A stretch of DNA of 64,000 nucleotides from an uncultured Eubacteriales bacterium. GTDB taxonomy: Bacteria; Bacillota; Clostridia; Christensenellales; UBA1242. The stretch is from assembly GCA_949077035.1 (NCBI GenBank), contig CARUPR010000005.1:69939-133938 (forward strand), in the 5' to 3' direction. A program made the position numbers and the translations under genes. This document shows, piece by piece, positions 33,528 through 42,314 of the stretch (position 1 is the first letter of the stretch; every line of letters starts with the position of its first letter). Below the pieces are notes generated by a model, which worked only from the letters and a program-made list of their open reading frames with translations, ran no database searches and was not told the DNA's origin.

Positions 33528-34703
33528 ATGTCAAAAAAAGTTTATTTAGATTATGCTTCGACAACCTACGTTTCAAGTGAAGTTTTGAATGAAATGCTGC
33601 CTTGCTTTAATGCAATTTACGGCAATTCAAATTCACTTCATGGTTATGGAAGAGAGGCTGCTAGCCTTGTTGATAGAGCCAGAGACCGCATTAAAAATGC
33701 AATCGGTGCTGAAAAATCAAATGAAATATATTTCACTTCAGGTGGGACTGAAGCAAATAACTGGGCGATAAAGGGGCTTGCTCATGCCTATTCTGAAAAA
33801 GGAAAACATATCATTGTCAGCAAGATTGAACATAAGTCACTTTTAGATGCTTGTGCTTCTCTTGAAGAAGAAGGATTTGAAATTTCATATCTTTCTGTTG
33901 ACAAACATGGTCTTGTTAATATGGGAGAACTTATCCATCTTATCAGAAAAGACACAATTCTTGTTTCTATTATGGCTGTAAATAATGAAATTGGGACTAT
34001 TCAAAATATCAAAGCTATTGCAAAAATTTGTCATGATTATAATGTTCTTTTCCATACTGATGCATCTCAAGCTATCGGTGCTGTAAAAATCAATGTTAAA
34101 GATATGGAAATTGATGCGATGACTATGACCGCTCATAAAGTTTATGGGCCAAAAGGCGTTGGCGCACTTTATCTTAAAGATGGTATCAGAATTGAAAACC
34201 TCATCTATGGTGGCAGCCAAGAAAGAGGCAAAAGAGGAGGAACTGTAAATGTTCCTTTGGTTGTTGGTTTTGGTAGAGCGGTTGAAAGTGCAAACAGAGA
34301 TATCGCAATAAATCAACAAAAAATCAGAAATATAAGAGAATATTTCTTGAAAAATGTTACAGAAAAAATCCCTTATGTTATGGTAAATGGTCATCCAGTG
34401 CAAAAGGTAAATGGAATTGTAAATCTTTGCTTTGAAATGGTTGATAAAGAATCTCTTTTGATGCTTCTTGATATTGAAGGTGTTGCTGTTTCAGCTGGCT
34501 CAGCTTGCACTTCAAATTCAACTCTTCAATCTCATGTTTTAAAAGCTATTGGTGTAAGCGATGAATATGCAAACAGCTCTATTCGTTTCTCATTCGGCAA
34601 AAATACAACAAAAGCTGACTTAGACTATGCTATTGATGCACTTGTAAAATCTGTTGAAAGATTAAGGTCAATTTCAGCTCTTACAAAAGCAGGGAGGAGA
34701 TAA
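33528..34703 (+). CDS. nifS: Cysteine desulfurase (NifS/IscS type)
   Basis: The start at ATG 33528 is preferred; an upstream in-frame TTG would add a 25-residue hydrophobic stretch unlike the family. AAAGGGGTG precedes it. The 391-residue PLP enzyme begins KKVYLDYASTT, has the PLP lysine Lys204 in MTAHKVYGPKGVG and the persulfide cysteine Cys327 in AGSACTSNSTLQSH. The AGSAC form and loop length place it in group I (NifS/IscS). It passes sulfur to the scaffold encoded three bases downstream. Confidence 0.93.
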   Translation: MSKKVYLDYASTTYVSSEVLNEMLPCFNAIYGNSNSLHGYGREAASLVDRARDRIKNAIGAEKSNEIYFTSGGTEANNWAIKGLAHAYSEKGKHIIVSKIEHKSLLDACASLEEEGFEISYLSVDKHGLVNMGELIHLIRKDTILVSIMAVNNEIGTIQNIKAIAKICHDYNVLFHTDASQAIGAVKINVKDMEIDAMTMTAHKVYGPKGVGALYLKDGIRIENLIYGGSQERGKRGGTVNVPLVVGFGRAVESANRDIAINQQKIRNIREYFLKNVTEKIPYVMVNGHPVQKVNGIVNLCFEMVDKESLLMLLDIEGVAVSAGSACTSNSTLQSHVLKAIGVSDEYANSSIRFSFGKNTTKADLDYAIDALVKSVERLRSISALTKAGRR

Positions 34704-34705
34704 TT

Positions 34706-35098
34706 ATGTTTAATGAACGTATCATGAAAAGATTTGTAAATCCAAAATATGCTGGTGGTCTTAGAGGAGCTAATGGCACAGGTAAGAGTGGCGATAGTGA
34801 ATGTGGCGACCTTATCAAAATCTATATTTCTGTAAATGATGAAAATGTCATCACTGAAGCAAAATTTAAAGCTTATGGCGGTGTTTGCACAATTGTAGCC
34901 TGCGATATTGCTTGTGGTCTTATTGAAGGACGCTCTCTTGAGGCTGCTTTGAGGACAAATTATTATCAAATTCTTGAAGAAATGGGTCAAATTCCTGAAA
35001 ATAGAGAATATACTGCAACTTTGGCTGAAGAAGCAATCAAAAATGCAATTGATGACTTTTATAAAAAGAAAGAAAAAGATTTAAAGGGCAGAAAATAA
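34706..35098 (+). CDS. NifU/IscU-like iron-sulfur scaffold with altered cysteine ligands
   Basis: The 130-residue protein is clearly NifU-like (ERIMKRFVNPKYAGGL, ECGDLIKIYISVND, LAEEAIKNAIDDFYKK) and is coupled to nifS. Of the three usual cluster ligands only the first is in place, Cys33 in SECGD. At the usual GCG position the sequence has Tyr-Gly-Gly59, with Cys61, Cys66 and Cys70 nearby instead, and the third ligand (usually HCS before LAEEA) is Thr103. So the cluster, if bound, would use a different set. GGGAGG precedes the start. A terminator follows. Confidence 0.85.
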   Translation: MFNERIMKRFVNPKYAGGLRGANGTGKSGDSECGDLIKIYISVNDENVITEAKFKAYGGVCTIVACDIACGLIEGRSLEAALRTNYYQILEEMGQIPENREYTATLAEEAIKNAIDDFYKKKEKDLKGRK

Positions 35099-35106
35099 TA
35101 AAATTT

Positions 35107-35138
35107 AGATATGGAATTTATCCATATCTTTTTTTTGG
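35107..35138 (+). terminator. Rho-independent terminator after nifU
   Basis: AGATATGGA (35107-35115) pairs perfectly with TCCATATCT (35121-35129), followed by eight T. Confidence 0.9.
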
Positions 35139-35176
35139 TTGCAATAAAAAATAGAATAAGGTGAGTGTTTTATTTT

Positions 35177-35252
35177 ATAAAACCAATTGTTTTTAAATCA
35201 AACACCAATAATATATAAAACCAATTCTTTTCAAATCAAACCTAATAAAATA
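35177..35252. repeat. Two tandem ~38-bp AT-rich repeats
   Basis: Two similar units starting ATAAAACCAATT at 35177 and 35215 lie between the nifU terminator and a minus-strand small gene, with a shorter third echo after. No gene is seen here. Confidence 0.5.
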
Positions 35253-35275
35253 TAAAATCAAATATAAAACCAACA

Positions 35276-35298
35276 AAAAAAGGCTATGCAGCCTTTTT
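35276..35298 (-). terminator. Terminator of the 56-residue gene
   Basis: AAGGCT (35280-35285) pairs with AGCCTT (35290-35295) around ATGC with A and T runs on both sides. On the minus strand it immediately follows the TAA at 35300. Confidence 0.85.
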
Positions 35299-35299
35299 T

Positions 35300-35470
35300 T
35301 TAGTCTTCTTTATTAAGTTTTTTTGCTTTTTGTTCGAGTTTGTCAACTTCTTTCATGACAGCTTTTTCGCTTTTGTCGACAGCTTGCTTAGCACACTCAG
35401 AGTATTTATATAATAATGCACCAGTTACAAGCCCCATACTAAAGCCAAGTAACATCAAAACATCTTTCAT
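35300..35470 (-). CDS. Small membrane-anchored protein (YtxH-like layout)
   Basis: This 56-residue gene is supported by a perfect AAGGAGGGTGAT ribosome site before its ATG and a terminator after its TAA. Residues 3-22 (DVLMLLGFSMGLVTGALLYK) form one membrane segment; the remainder is a charged helix (KQAVDKSEKAVMKEVDKLEQ). The layout of one helix in the membrane and a cytoplasmic coiled tail resembles YtxH-type small proteins, which are linked to envelope stress in Firmicutes, but the match is structural only. Confidence 0.75.
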   Translation of the reverse strand: MKDVLMLLGFSMGLVTGALLYKYSECAKQAVDKSEKAVMKEVDKLEQKAKKLNKED

Positions 35471-35710
35471 ATCACCCTCCTTATGCTTATTTTGTGCAGT
35501 TTAAGTGATATTATACATAACTTAAATATAATTTATAGTTTTGCACTTTTAAAAAAATCTCTTTTTAATTTCCCGCAAGTTTTTTATAAATTATAAAAAG
35601 CAATTTTATTTTTAATACATAATTGTTGAGTTTTGTGTTTTTTATATTTGAATTTAATATTTTTTTATTCAAGTTTTGTTTATCATTAAAAATATTCATA
35701 AAAAACAAAA

Positions 35711-35732
35711 AAAGGTGGAAAAAATCCACCTT
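35711..35732 (-). terminator. Terminator of the SRP RNA gene
   Basis: AAGGTGGA and TCCACCTT arms, read on the minus strand, end in a T7 run about ten bases after the SRP RNA 3' end. Confidence 0.85.
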
Positions 35733-35740
35733 GAAATTTC

Positions 35741-36014
35741 GAGGCCGAGCATCCTGGTCCGATAAAACCTTACCAACTGCCTTATAAAACACAAGCTCCA
35801 CCAAAGCTACCTTATGGCACACCAAATGGTCCTCTTAATGATGCTTCCGTCAGGACCTGACATGATTCGAGGGATTTGATTGCATAAGACCTTGATTTCA
35901 TCACCCATATTTTATACACATATTTGACAAAATTAAACCTCGCCAGGCATTCAATCCCACATATAGCGGATTGTGGGTAACAGAGCACCGCTAACTCTCC
36001 ATCTAGCCCGACAT
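35741..36014 (-). ncRNA. ffs: Signal recognition particle RNA, long (Alu-domain-containing) form
   Basis: Read on the minus strand, the sequence contains the helix 8 core AUGUCAGGUCC-UGAC-GGAAGCAUCAU (around 35838-35863), with the symmetric and asymmetric loops of the Ffh site. The 5' part (GAGAGTTAGCGGTGCTCTG and CAATCCGCTATA) matches the Alu-like domain of Bacillus scRNA, so this is the ~270-nt Firmicute form. The tetraloop is UGAC (35849-35852) rather than GGAA. A promoter at 36019-36047 and a terminator at 35711-35732 bracket it. It pairs with Ffh to target membrane proteins. Confidence 0.92.
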
Positions 36015-36018
36015 CACT

Positions 36019-36047
36019 ATTATATCACAAAATTTTCAAAAATACAA
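36019..36047 (-). promoter_or_regulatory. Promoter of the SRP RNA gene
   Basis: On the minus strand, TTGTAT (36047-36042) and TATAAT (36024-36019) are 17 bp apart and end about six bases before the RNA 5' end. Confidence 0.75.
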
Positions 36048-36129
36048 TAAAATGTATTAATTTAAGCAAATAAGTTTGTAAGATTTTGTAAAATTTGTTA
36101 TACTAAATTTAAATTTAGAGGAGAGAAAG

Positions 36130-36858
36130 GTGATTAAAGAGGAAAAATCAAATGCTAAGCGTTTTTTAGATGCTTACAATAATATCGATTATGCCTTAAA
36201 AACTAGATATAGTTTAAATAGGGCAATGGGATTTTCTGACCTTATTAGAAAGGCTGTTGTTGTCAACTATGTTGTGAGAAAGTTTGAAGATGAACTTATC
36301 GATTATGGTAGACTTAGAAACGCAATCATCCATAATAATAATGAGGATTTTGTAATTGCTGAGCCACACATTGCGGTTGTTGAAAAAATAGAACATATTG
36401 AAAGACTTTTGACAACACCTCCACTTGCACTTGAGAGTGTTGCACAAAAAAATGTTATGATTACCTATGCCGAAAAAAGTATGCGAGAGGTGATTGAGCT
36501 TATTGCTTCATCAGGATTTAGCAACATCCCTGTATACAAACAAAACAGGCTTGTAGGTGTTGCAAATGGTCAAAAAATTTTACATTCGCTTGGCAATTTT
36601 TTGCTAGCAGGTGGAAATGAAACCATTTTTCTTGACAATGTGCAGATAGAAGATATGCTTTCAAGTTTAAATAACAGTGTATATTATGTTGTCAAGAAGG
36701 CAGATTGCACAGTTGAAGAAGCATTAAATGAATTTCATAAAAACCCAAAACTTCTTGCAATTTTGTTTACCAAAAATGGTCAAAACACAGAATTGCCTCT
36801 GGGTATTATGACGGGTGCAAATGTCACACCTGCTCAAAAAATAATTGAAGAATATTGA
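36130..36858 (+). CDS. HEPN-like domain fused to a CBS-domain pair
   Basis: The start is GTG 36130 behind GAGGAG. The 242-residue product has an N-terminal helical domain (residues 1-70) with RNAIIHNNNED, an R-x4-H motif as in HEPN domains. Residues 105-235 form a CBS pair (MREVIELIASSGFSNIPVYK, LVGVANGQKIL, TVEEALNEFHKNPKLLAIL). CBS pairs usually bind adenine nucleotides and act as regulators. HEPN domains may be RNases or inert scaffolds; this one could be catalytic, but that is not proven. It lies between SRP RNA and the ileS T-box and may be a stand-alone signalling protein. Confidence 0.7.
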   Translation: MIKEEKSNAKRFLDAYNNIDYALKTRYSLNRAMGFSDLIRKAVVVNYVVRKFEDELIDYGRLRNAIIHNNNEDFVIAEPHIAVVEKIEHIERLLTTPPLALESVAQKNVMITYAEKSMREVIELIASSGFSNIPVYKQNRLVGVANGQKILHSLGNFLLAGGNETIFLDNVQIEDMLSSLNNSVYYVVKKADCTVEEALNEFHKNPKLLAILFTKNGQNTELPLGIMTGANVTPAQKIIEEY

Positions 36859-36949
36859 TAAATAATTTTTTGATGATAATTCTTTTTTATTTTGTTTATA
36901 TAATTGACATATAAATTTTGATATGATATAGTTAAAAAGTAATTATATG

Positions 36950-37230
36950 ACTATGAAAATGCGTTGATTAAGGACAAGACCTTATTTCAATTTCCTAAAA
37001 TTAAATCAATTTTATTTATTTAATTGCAGAGAGTTGCCGTGTGGTGCGAGGCAATAGGAAAAGAATAAGGTTATCACCTTAGGAGTTGCAAAGATGAACA
37101 TAAATTTAAAAATTTATAATTAGTTTTTGTCGGGACTTCCCGTAATAGAAGGGGCGGATGATTGTCTGCTGAAGGAATACAAGTGGTTTAAAAAGCTCTA
37201 ATAGGCTCTTGTGTCTTTTGGGGCTTTTTT
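36950..37230 (+). promoter_or_regulatory. T-box riboswitch, isoleucine specifier, upstream of ileS
   Basis: Stem I elements are visible: the GACAAG motif after the start, GAGAGTTGCCG with GGTGCGAGGCAAT (distal stem), and the specifier loop AAGGTTATCACCTT with the Ile codon ATC at 37073-37075. Downstream, ATACAAGTGGTTT carries the bulge TGGT (37184-37187), complementary to the tRNA end ACCA, and AAGCTC/GGGCTT with six T forms a terminator. Uncharged tRNA-Ile should permit read-through into ileS. The T-box core differs from the common AAGGGTGG sequence. Confidence 0.88.
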
Positions 37231-37286
37231 CTGTTTTTAAAACTTTTTAATAGTCAAAAAAAATAATTTCGCTTAAGGAGAAGGAT

Positions 37287-40200
37287 ATGTATAATAAAGT
37301 TGAAACAAAATTAGATTTTATTAAAAATGAAAACAAAATTCTTGAATTTTGGGAAAAGAACGACATTATCAATAAAGGGTTGCAGCTTAATAAGGGCAGT
37401 GACCGCAGTTATACACTTTATGATGGCCCACCAACAGCAAATGGTAAGCCACATATTGGTCATCTTTTGACACGTGCAATGAAGGATATCATCCCAAGAT
37501 ATAAGGCGATGAAGGGCTATTATATTCATCGTAAGGCTGGTTGGGACACTCATGGCCTTCCAGTTGAGGTGGAAATTGAAAAAAAATTGGGTCTTAATGG
37601 CAAACAAGACATTGAAAAATATGGTGTTGATAAATTTATTGACCTTTGTCGCAATTCCGTTTGGGAATATAAAGGAATGTGGGAAAAATTTACAAAACGC
37701 GTTGGTTATTGGGTGGATATGGACAACCCTTATATCACCTATGACAACAATTATATTGAAAGTATCTTTTGGGCACTGAAAGAAATGGAAAAGAAAAATC
37801 TTATCTATAAAGGTCATAAAATCATGCCATATTGCCCACGTTGCGGAACAACTCTTTCAAAAATGGAAGTTGAAAATGGCGACAATTATAAGCTGCTTAA
37901 AGAAAATTCAATTTTTGTCAAATTTAAAAGCATTGAAGAAGAAAATACATCTTTCATCGTTTGGACGACAACTCCATGGACTCTTCCTTCCAATGTAGCA
38001 CTTTGTATGAATCCAAATGAGGTTTATTGCAAGCTTGAACATGAAGGTAAAAATTATATCATGCTTGAAAAACTTGTTTCAACATTGTTTGAAGAGGGAA
38101 GTTATCAAATTGTCTATCGTAAGAAGGGTAAAGAATTTGAATATCATAAATATCAACCTCTTTTTGACTATGCAAAAAATGAGGTTGAAAAGGGTTATTT
38201 TGTAATTGTTGACGATTATGTCACCACTGAGGACGGAACAGGTATCGTTCACATTGCACCTGCTTTTGGTGAAGATGACTATAATGCCTGCAAAAAATAT
38301 GATATTGATTTTGTTCAACTTGTAGATGAAAACGGCAAGATGAGTGACAAAACAGATTTTGGCGGACTTTTTGTAAAGGATGCCGATAAGTTTGTTATCA
38401 AAAAACTTGAAGAAGAGGAAAAGATGTTTAAAGTTTTGCCTTTTGAACATAACTATCCTCATTGCTGGCGTTGCAAAAGCCCACTTCTTTATTATGCAAA
38501 GGATACATGGTTTATAAAAACAACCGCTTATAAAGATAAAATGGTTGACAACAATAACTCTGTTTATTGGTGCCCAGACCATATCAAAGCGGGCAGAATG
38601 GGCAATTTCCTTGCAAATAATATCGATTGGGGAATTTCTAGAAATAGATATTGGGGGACACCTCTTCCATTCTGGGTTTGTGAAAGTGGTCATATTCATG
38701 TTGTTGGAAGTGTTGAAGAAATTGAAAAACTTTCTTCAGAGCGTCCTCAAGACTTGCATAAACCAACTCTTGATAAGATAACCTTCCCATGCCCAAAATG
38801 CGGCAAAACAATGAAGAGAACTCCAGAGGTTATGGATTGTTGGTTTGATAGTGGCGCTATGCCTTTTGCTCAATACCATTATCCTTTTGAAAATAAAGAA
38901 CTTTTTGAAAAATCTTTTCCTGCTGACTATATAAGCGAGGCTATTGACCAAACGAGAGGCTGGTTTTATACACTCTTGGCTGTAAACACACCTCTTTTTG
39001 AAAAATCGCCTTATAAAGCTTGCAATCTTTTGGGGCTTGTGCTTGATAGACATGGTCTTAAAATGTCAAAATCTTTGGGCAATGGTATTGACCCTTGGTC
39101 GGTGCTTGATAAAGAGGGTGCGGATGCTCTTAGATGGTATTTCTATAACAACTGTCTGCCAGGACAGGGTATTGCTTTTAATGAAGATAATTTGATAGAT
39201 TTGCAAAGAAAATTCATGGGCACACTTTGGAATGTTTATGCCTTCTATTGCCTCTATGCAGAAATAGATAAAATAGACCCTACAAAATATAATCTCTCTG
39301 ACTGCAAACTATCTTTCCTTGATAAATGGCTGCTGTCAGAATATAATGCTCTTGTAAAAAATGTGGATGAAAGTCTTGAAAAACTTGATATGCTTAATTC
39401 TTCACGTGCGATAACAGAGTTTGTTGACAAACTTTCAAATTGGTATATAAGACGTTCGAGAGAACGTTTCTGGGGAAGTGAAGAAAGTGATGATAAGATT
39501 GCCGCTTATAAAACTTTATATGAAGTGCTTGTTGGCTTGTCAAAACTTATTGCCCCATATCTTCCATTCCTTTCAGAAGAAATTTATCAGAATTTGGTAA
39601 GAAATCTTGATAAAAATGCACCAATAAGCGTTCATTTCTGCTCTTTCCCTGAAGCTGATGAAAAACTTATTGATAAAAATTTGAATGAAGGCATGGATAA
39701 AGTGCTTGAAATTGTGCTTTTGGGAAGAACTTGTCGTGCAACAAGTGGTGTAAAAAACCGTCAACCTCTTTCAAAGGTTATGATTTGTGCATCTAAAAAG
39801 ATTGAACTTGATGAAGAATTGAAATCGCTTATTGAGGATGAACTTAATGTTGAAGAGGTTGAAATTTTGACAAAGGCAGACGAGTTTGTGTCTTATGAGC
39901 TTAAACCTCAACTTAAAACTTTGGGTCCAAAATATGGCAAGAATTTATCTTCAATTAGAGATTATCTATCAAACTGTGATTCAAATAAAGTTGTTTCAAA
40001 GGTTAGAAAGGGGGAAACAATTGTGTTTAATGGGGCTGATGGAAGTGAAATTGAGATTACAGAAGCCGACCTTTTAATAACTCTTAAAAACAAAGAGGGT
40101 TATTCATCAGATTCAAATGGTGAAATTACAGTAGTTCTTGATACATCTTTAAATGAAGGTCTTATTGAAAAAGGTCTTGTAAACGAGTTTGTAAGCAAAG

Positions 40201-40418
40201 TCCAAAATCTCAGAAAGGATAGCGGACTTGAAGTTGTAAATCATATTCAAATTGAGATTTCAGGTGATAAAATTTTGACTGACATTCTTGAAAAGAGAAA
40301 AGATGATTATTTAAAAACTCTTCTTGCTGATAGTTTTAAACTTGGCGAGAATGGACAGTTTAGTTCTGAACTTGTTTTCAATGAAAAACCACTTAAAATT
40401 TTCATCACAAAAGTTTAA
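37287..40418 (+). CDS. ileS: Isoleucine--tRNA ligase (long, IleRS2-like)
   Basis: The 1043-residue enzyme has HIGH at residues 56-59 (GKPHIGH), the editing domain (FIVWTTTPWTLPSN), the motif WDTHGLPVE and KMSKS at residues 592-596 (GLKMSKSLGN). Several Cys pairs (CPRC, CWRC, CPKC) are present, but the short C-terminal zinc finger of bacterial IleRS1 is not; length and lack of that finger suggest the eukaryote-like IleRS2 type, often mupirocin-tolerant (inference). AAGGAGAAGG precedes the ATG. Expression is probably set by the T-box. A terminator follows. Confidence 0.95.
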   Translation: MYNKVETKLDFIKNENKILEFWEKNDIINKGLQLNKGSDRSYTLYDGPPTANGKPHIGHLLTRAMKDIIPRYKAMKGYYIHRKAGWDTHGLPVEVEIEKKLGLNGKQDIEKYGVDKFIDLCRNSVWEYKGMWEKFTKRVGYWVDMDNPYITYDNNYIESIFWALKEMEKKNLIYKGHKIMPYCPRCGTTLSKMEVENGDNYKLLKENSIFVKFKSIEEENTSFIVWTTTPWTLPSNVALCMNPNEVYCKLEHEGKNYIMLEKLVSTLFEEGSYQIVYRKKGKEFEYHKYQPLFDYAKNEVEKGYFVIVDDYVTTEDGTGIVHIAPAFGEDDYNACKKYDIDFVQLVDENGKMSDKTDFGGLFVKDADKFVIKKLEEEEKMFKVLPFEHNYPHCWRCKSPLLYYAKDTWFIKTTAYKDKMVDNNNSVYWCPDHIKAGRMGNFLANNIDWGISRNRYWGTPLPFWVCESGHIHVVGSVEEIEKLSSERPQDLHKPTLDKITFPCPKCGKTMKRTPEVMDCWFDSGAMPFAQYHYPFENKELFEKSFPADYISEAIDQTRGWFYTLLAVNTPLFEKSPYKACNLLGLVLDRHGLKMSKSLGNGIDPWSVLDKEGADALRWYFYNNCLPGQGIAFNEDNLIDLQRKFMGTLWNVYAFYCLYAEIDKIDPTKYNLSDCKLSFLDKWLLSEYNALVKNVDESLEKLDMLNSSRAITEFVDKLSNWYIRRSRERFWGSEESDDKIAAYKTLYEVLVGLSKLIAPYLPFLSEEIYQNLVRNLDKNAPISVHFCSFPEADEKLIDKNLNEGMDKVLEIVLLGRTCRATSGVKNRQPLSKVMICASKKIELDEELKSLIEDELNVEEVEILTKADEFVSYELKPQLKTLGPKYGKNLSSIRDYLSNCDSNKVVSKVRKGETIVFNGADGSEIEITEADLLITLKNKEGYSSDSNGEITVVLDTSLNEGLIEKGLVNEFVSKVQNLRKDSGLEVVNHIQIEISGDKILTDILEKRKDDYLKTLLADSFKLGENGQFSSELVFNEKPLKIFITKV

Positions 40419-40420
40419 TA

Positions 40421-40446
40421 AAAGAGGACAGATTTTGTCCTTTTTT
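40421..40446 (+). terminator. Rho-independent terminator after ileS
   Basis: AGGACA and TGTCCT arms around GATT, followed by eight T. Confidence 0.85.
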
Positions 40447-40599
40447 TTGTATAATTGTATATAAAAATTATTAATTTATCAAAGAAAAATTTATAAAATG
40501 GTGAAAGCGAAAATTAATTATATTTAAAATATAAAATATAACCCAAAAAGTTGATTAAATTATAAAATTTTGATAAAATATCAAAAGAGGTGAGTAAAA

Positions 40600-41451
40600 T
40601 TGAAAATTGCTGATACATGGCATGATTATGAAGTCATTGCAACCGGTGATGGCGAAAAGCTTGAAAGATGGGGAAAATATAAATTGTTGAGGCCTGACCC
40701 ACAGGTTATTTGGCACGCAAAAACAGATTTAAGCAAATTTGGTGGACTGGATGGTCATTATTTAAGGTCAAGTTCTGGCGGTGGTGGCTGGAAATTTTTT
40801 TCACGCGTCCCTGAAAAATGGCAGGTGACTTGGAATGATATAAAATTTATAATAAAGCCTATGGGATTTAAACATACCGGTTTGTTTCCAGAGCAGGCTG
40901 TCAATTGGGCTGATATGACAAAACTTATCAAAGAGGCTGGCAGACCGATAAAAATTCTCAACCTTTTTGCTTACACTGGTGGTGCAAGTGTGGTTTGTGC
41001 AACAGCGGGCGGTCAGGTGACCCATGTTGATGCAAGTAAAGGTATGGTTGAAAGGGCAAGAGAAAATGCTCAGCTTAATGGTATAAGCAACATTCGATAT
41101 ATTGTCGATGACTGTGAGAAATTTATCAATAGAGAGATAAGACGGGGCAATCAATATGATGCAATCATTATGGACCCTCCAAGCTATGGCAGAGGGACAA
41201 ATGGTGAAATGTGGAAGCTGGAAGACAATCTTTATGATTTTGTAGAACTTACAAAAAAGGTGCTTTCTGACAACCCATTGTTTGTGCTTATTTCATCATA
41301 CACAACAGGCCTTCAGGCAAGTGTTTTGTCAAATATATTAAGTCTTGTTTTTGGAGAAGGGAATATTGATGCAGATGAAATCGGTCTTCCAACAAAAGAA
41401 AAAATAGTTTTACCTTGTGGTGCAAGAGGAATGAAAATATGGAAAAATTAG
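40600..41451 (+). CDS. Class I SAM-dependent methyltransferase (RlmI/K-like)
   Basis: The start is TTG 40600 after GAGGTG. The 283-residue protein has the SAM motif KILNLFAYTGGASVVCATAGG, the acidic THVDASKGMVERAREN and the catalytic MDPPSYGRG, with SAM orientation as in the RlmI/RlmK large-subunit rRNA methyltransferases. An N-terminal PUA domain is absent, so the protein resembles stand-alone relatives whose target is not established. It overlaps the next gene by 13 bases, implying translational coupling with an RNA-modifying enzyme. Confidence 0.85.
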   Translation: MKIADTWHDYEVIATGDGEKLERWGKYKLLRPDPQVIWHAKTDLSKFGGLDGHYLRSSSGGGGWKFFSRVPEKWQVTWNDIKFIIKPMGFKHTGLFPEQAVNWADMTKLIKEAGRPIKILNLFAYTGGASVVCATAGGQVTHVDASKGMVERARENAQLNGISNIRYIVDDCEKFINREIRRGNQYDAIIMDPPSYGRGTNGEMWKLEDNLYDFVELTKKVLSDNPLFVLISSYTTGLQASVLSNILSLVFGEGNIDADEIGLPTKEKIVLPCGARGMKIWKN

Positions 41452-42134
41452 TGATATTATATGAAGATAATCAAATTATTGTGGCTTTAAAACCGCACAA
41501 TGTGCCAACCCAAGCTGATGCTTCTGGCGATAAAGATATGCTCAGCATGGTGAAAGATTATGTTAAAGAAAAATATAATAAAGAGGGCGAGGCATTTATC
41601 GGTCTTGTTCACAGGCTTGACAGACCAACTGGTGGAATAATGGTATTTGCAAGAAATTCAAAATCTGCAAGCCGTTTGACCTCACAGTTTGCTTCTCGCG
41701 AAATTAAAAAAACTTACTATGCAGTTTTATCAAAAGTTCCACAGGCAAAATCTGGGCATTTGGTGCATAACTTAAAAAAGGATAAAAAAAACAATATTGT
41801 CAAGATTGTGCCTATAAGTGAGGAAGGCTCAAAAAGGGCAGAGCTTGATTATAAAGTGCTTCAAATAGAGGGTGAAACTGCGCTTGTTGAAGTGTGCCCA
41901 TTGACAGGAAGAGGACATCAAATCAGAGTGCAATTTTCTGGTATTAATTGTCCACTTTTTGGTGATAACAAATATGGAAAAGACAAAACCAAGTCTTCAA
42001 AAAACCTTGGTTTATGGGCTGGAAGAATTGAGTTTATTCATCCAACAACCAAAGAAAAAATGGTTTTTGCCTGTCCTCCAGAGAAAGAATTGCCATGGTC
42101 TAATTTTTATATTGAGAAATATTTTTTACGATAA
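41439..42134 (+). CDS. RluA-family pseudouridine synthase
   Basis: The start at 41439 lies inside the end of the methyltransferase gene. The 231-residue protein carries the catalytic motif GLVHRLDRPTGG with Asp61, the conserved RNSKSASRLTSQF and LTGRGHQIRVQFS segments, and no S4 domain. Members isomerise uridine in rRNA or tRNA; the site cannot be assigned, though RluD-, RluC- and TruC-like groups are candidates. Coupling to the methyltransferase gene suggests a joint rRNA modification role. The 180 bases after it hold nothing recognisable. Confidence 0.88.
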   Translation: MEKLVILYEDNQIIVALKPHNVPTQADASGDKDMLSMVKDYVKEKYNKEGEAFIGLVHRLDRPTGGIMVFARNSKSASRLTSQFASREIKKTYYAVLSKVPQAKSGHLVHNLKKDKKNNIVKIVPISEEGSKRAELDYKVLQIEGETALVEVCPLTGRGHQIRVQFSGINCPLFGDNKYGKDKTKSSKNLGLWAGRIEFIHPTTKEKMVFACPPEKELPWSNFYIEKYFLR

Positions 42135-42314
42135 TTTAATAAAAATTGCAAAATTCTTGCAAAAATCATCAAAAAAACATCAAAATTTTTTAAATTATTA
42201 ATTAAAACCTTTTAAAAAGCATATTTGAATAAAAAATTTAGTGAGAAAAAAAATATTTAAACATCAATTTAATTTGATTTTTAGATTTTTAAAAAGGTTT
42301 GTGAAGAGGTGAAT

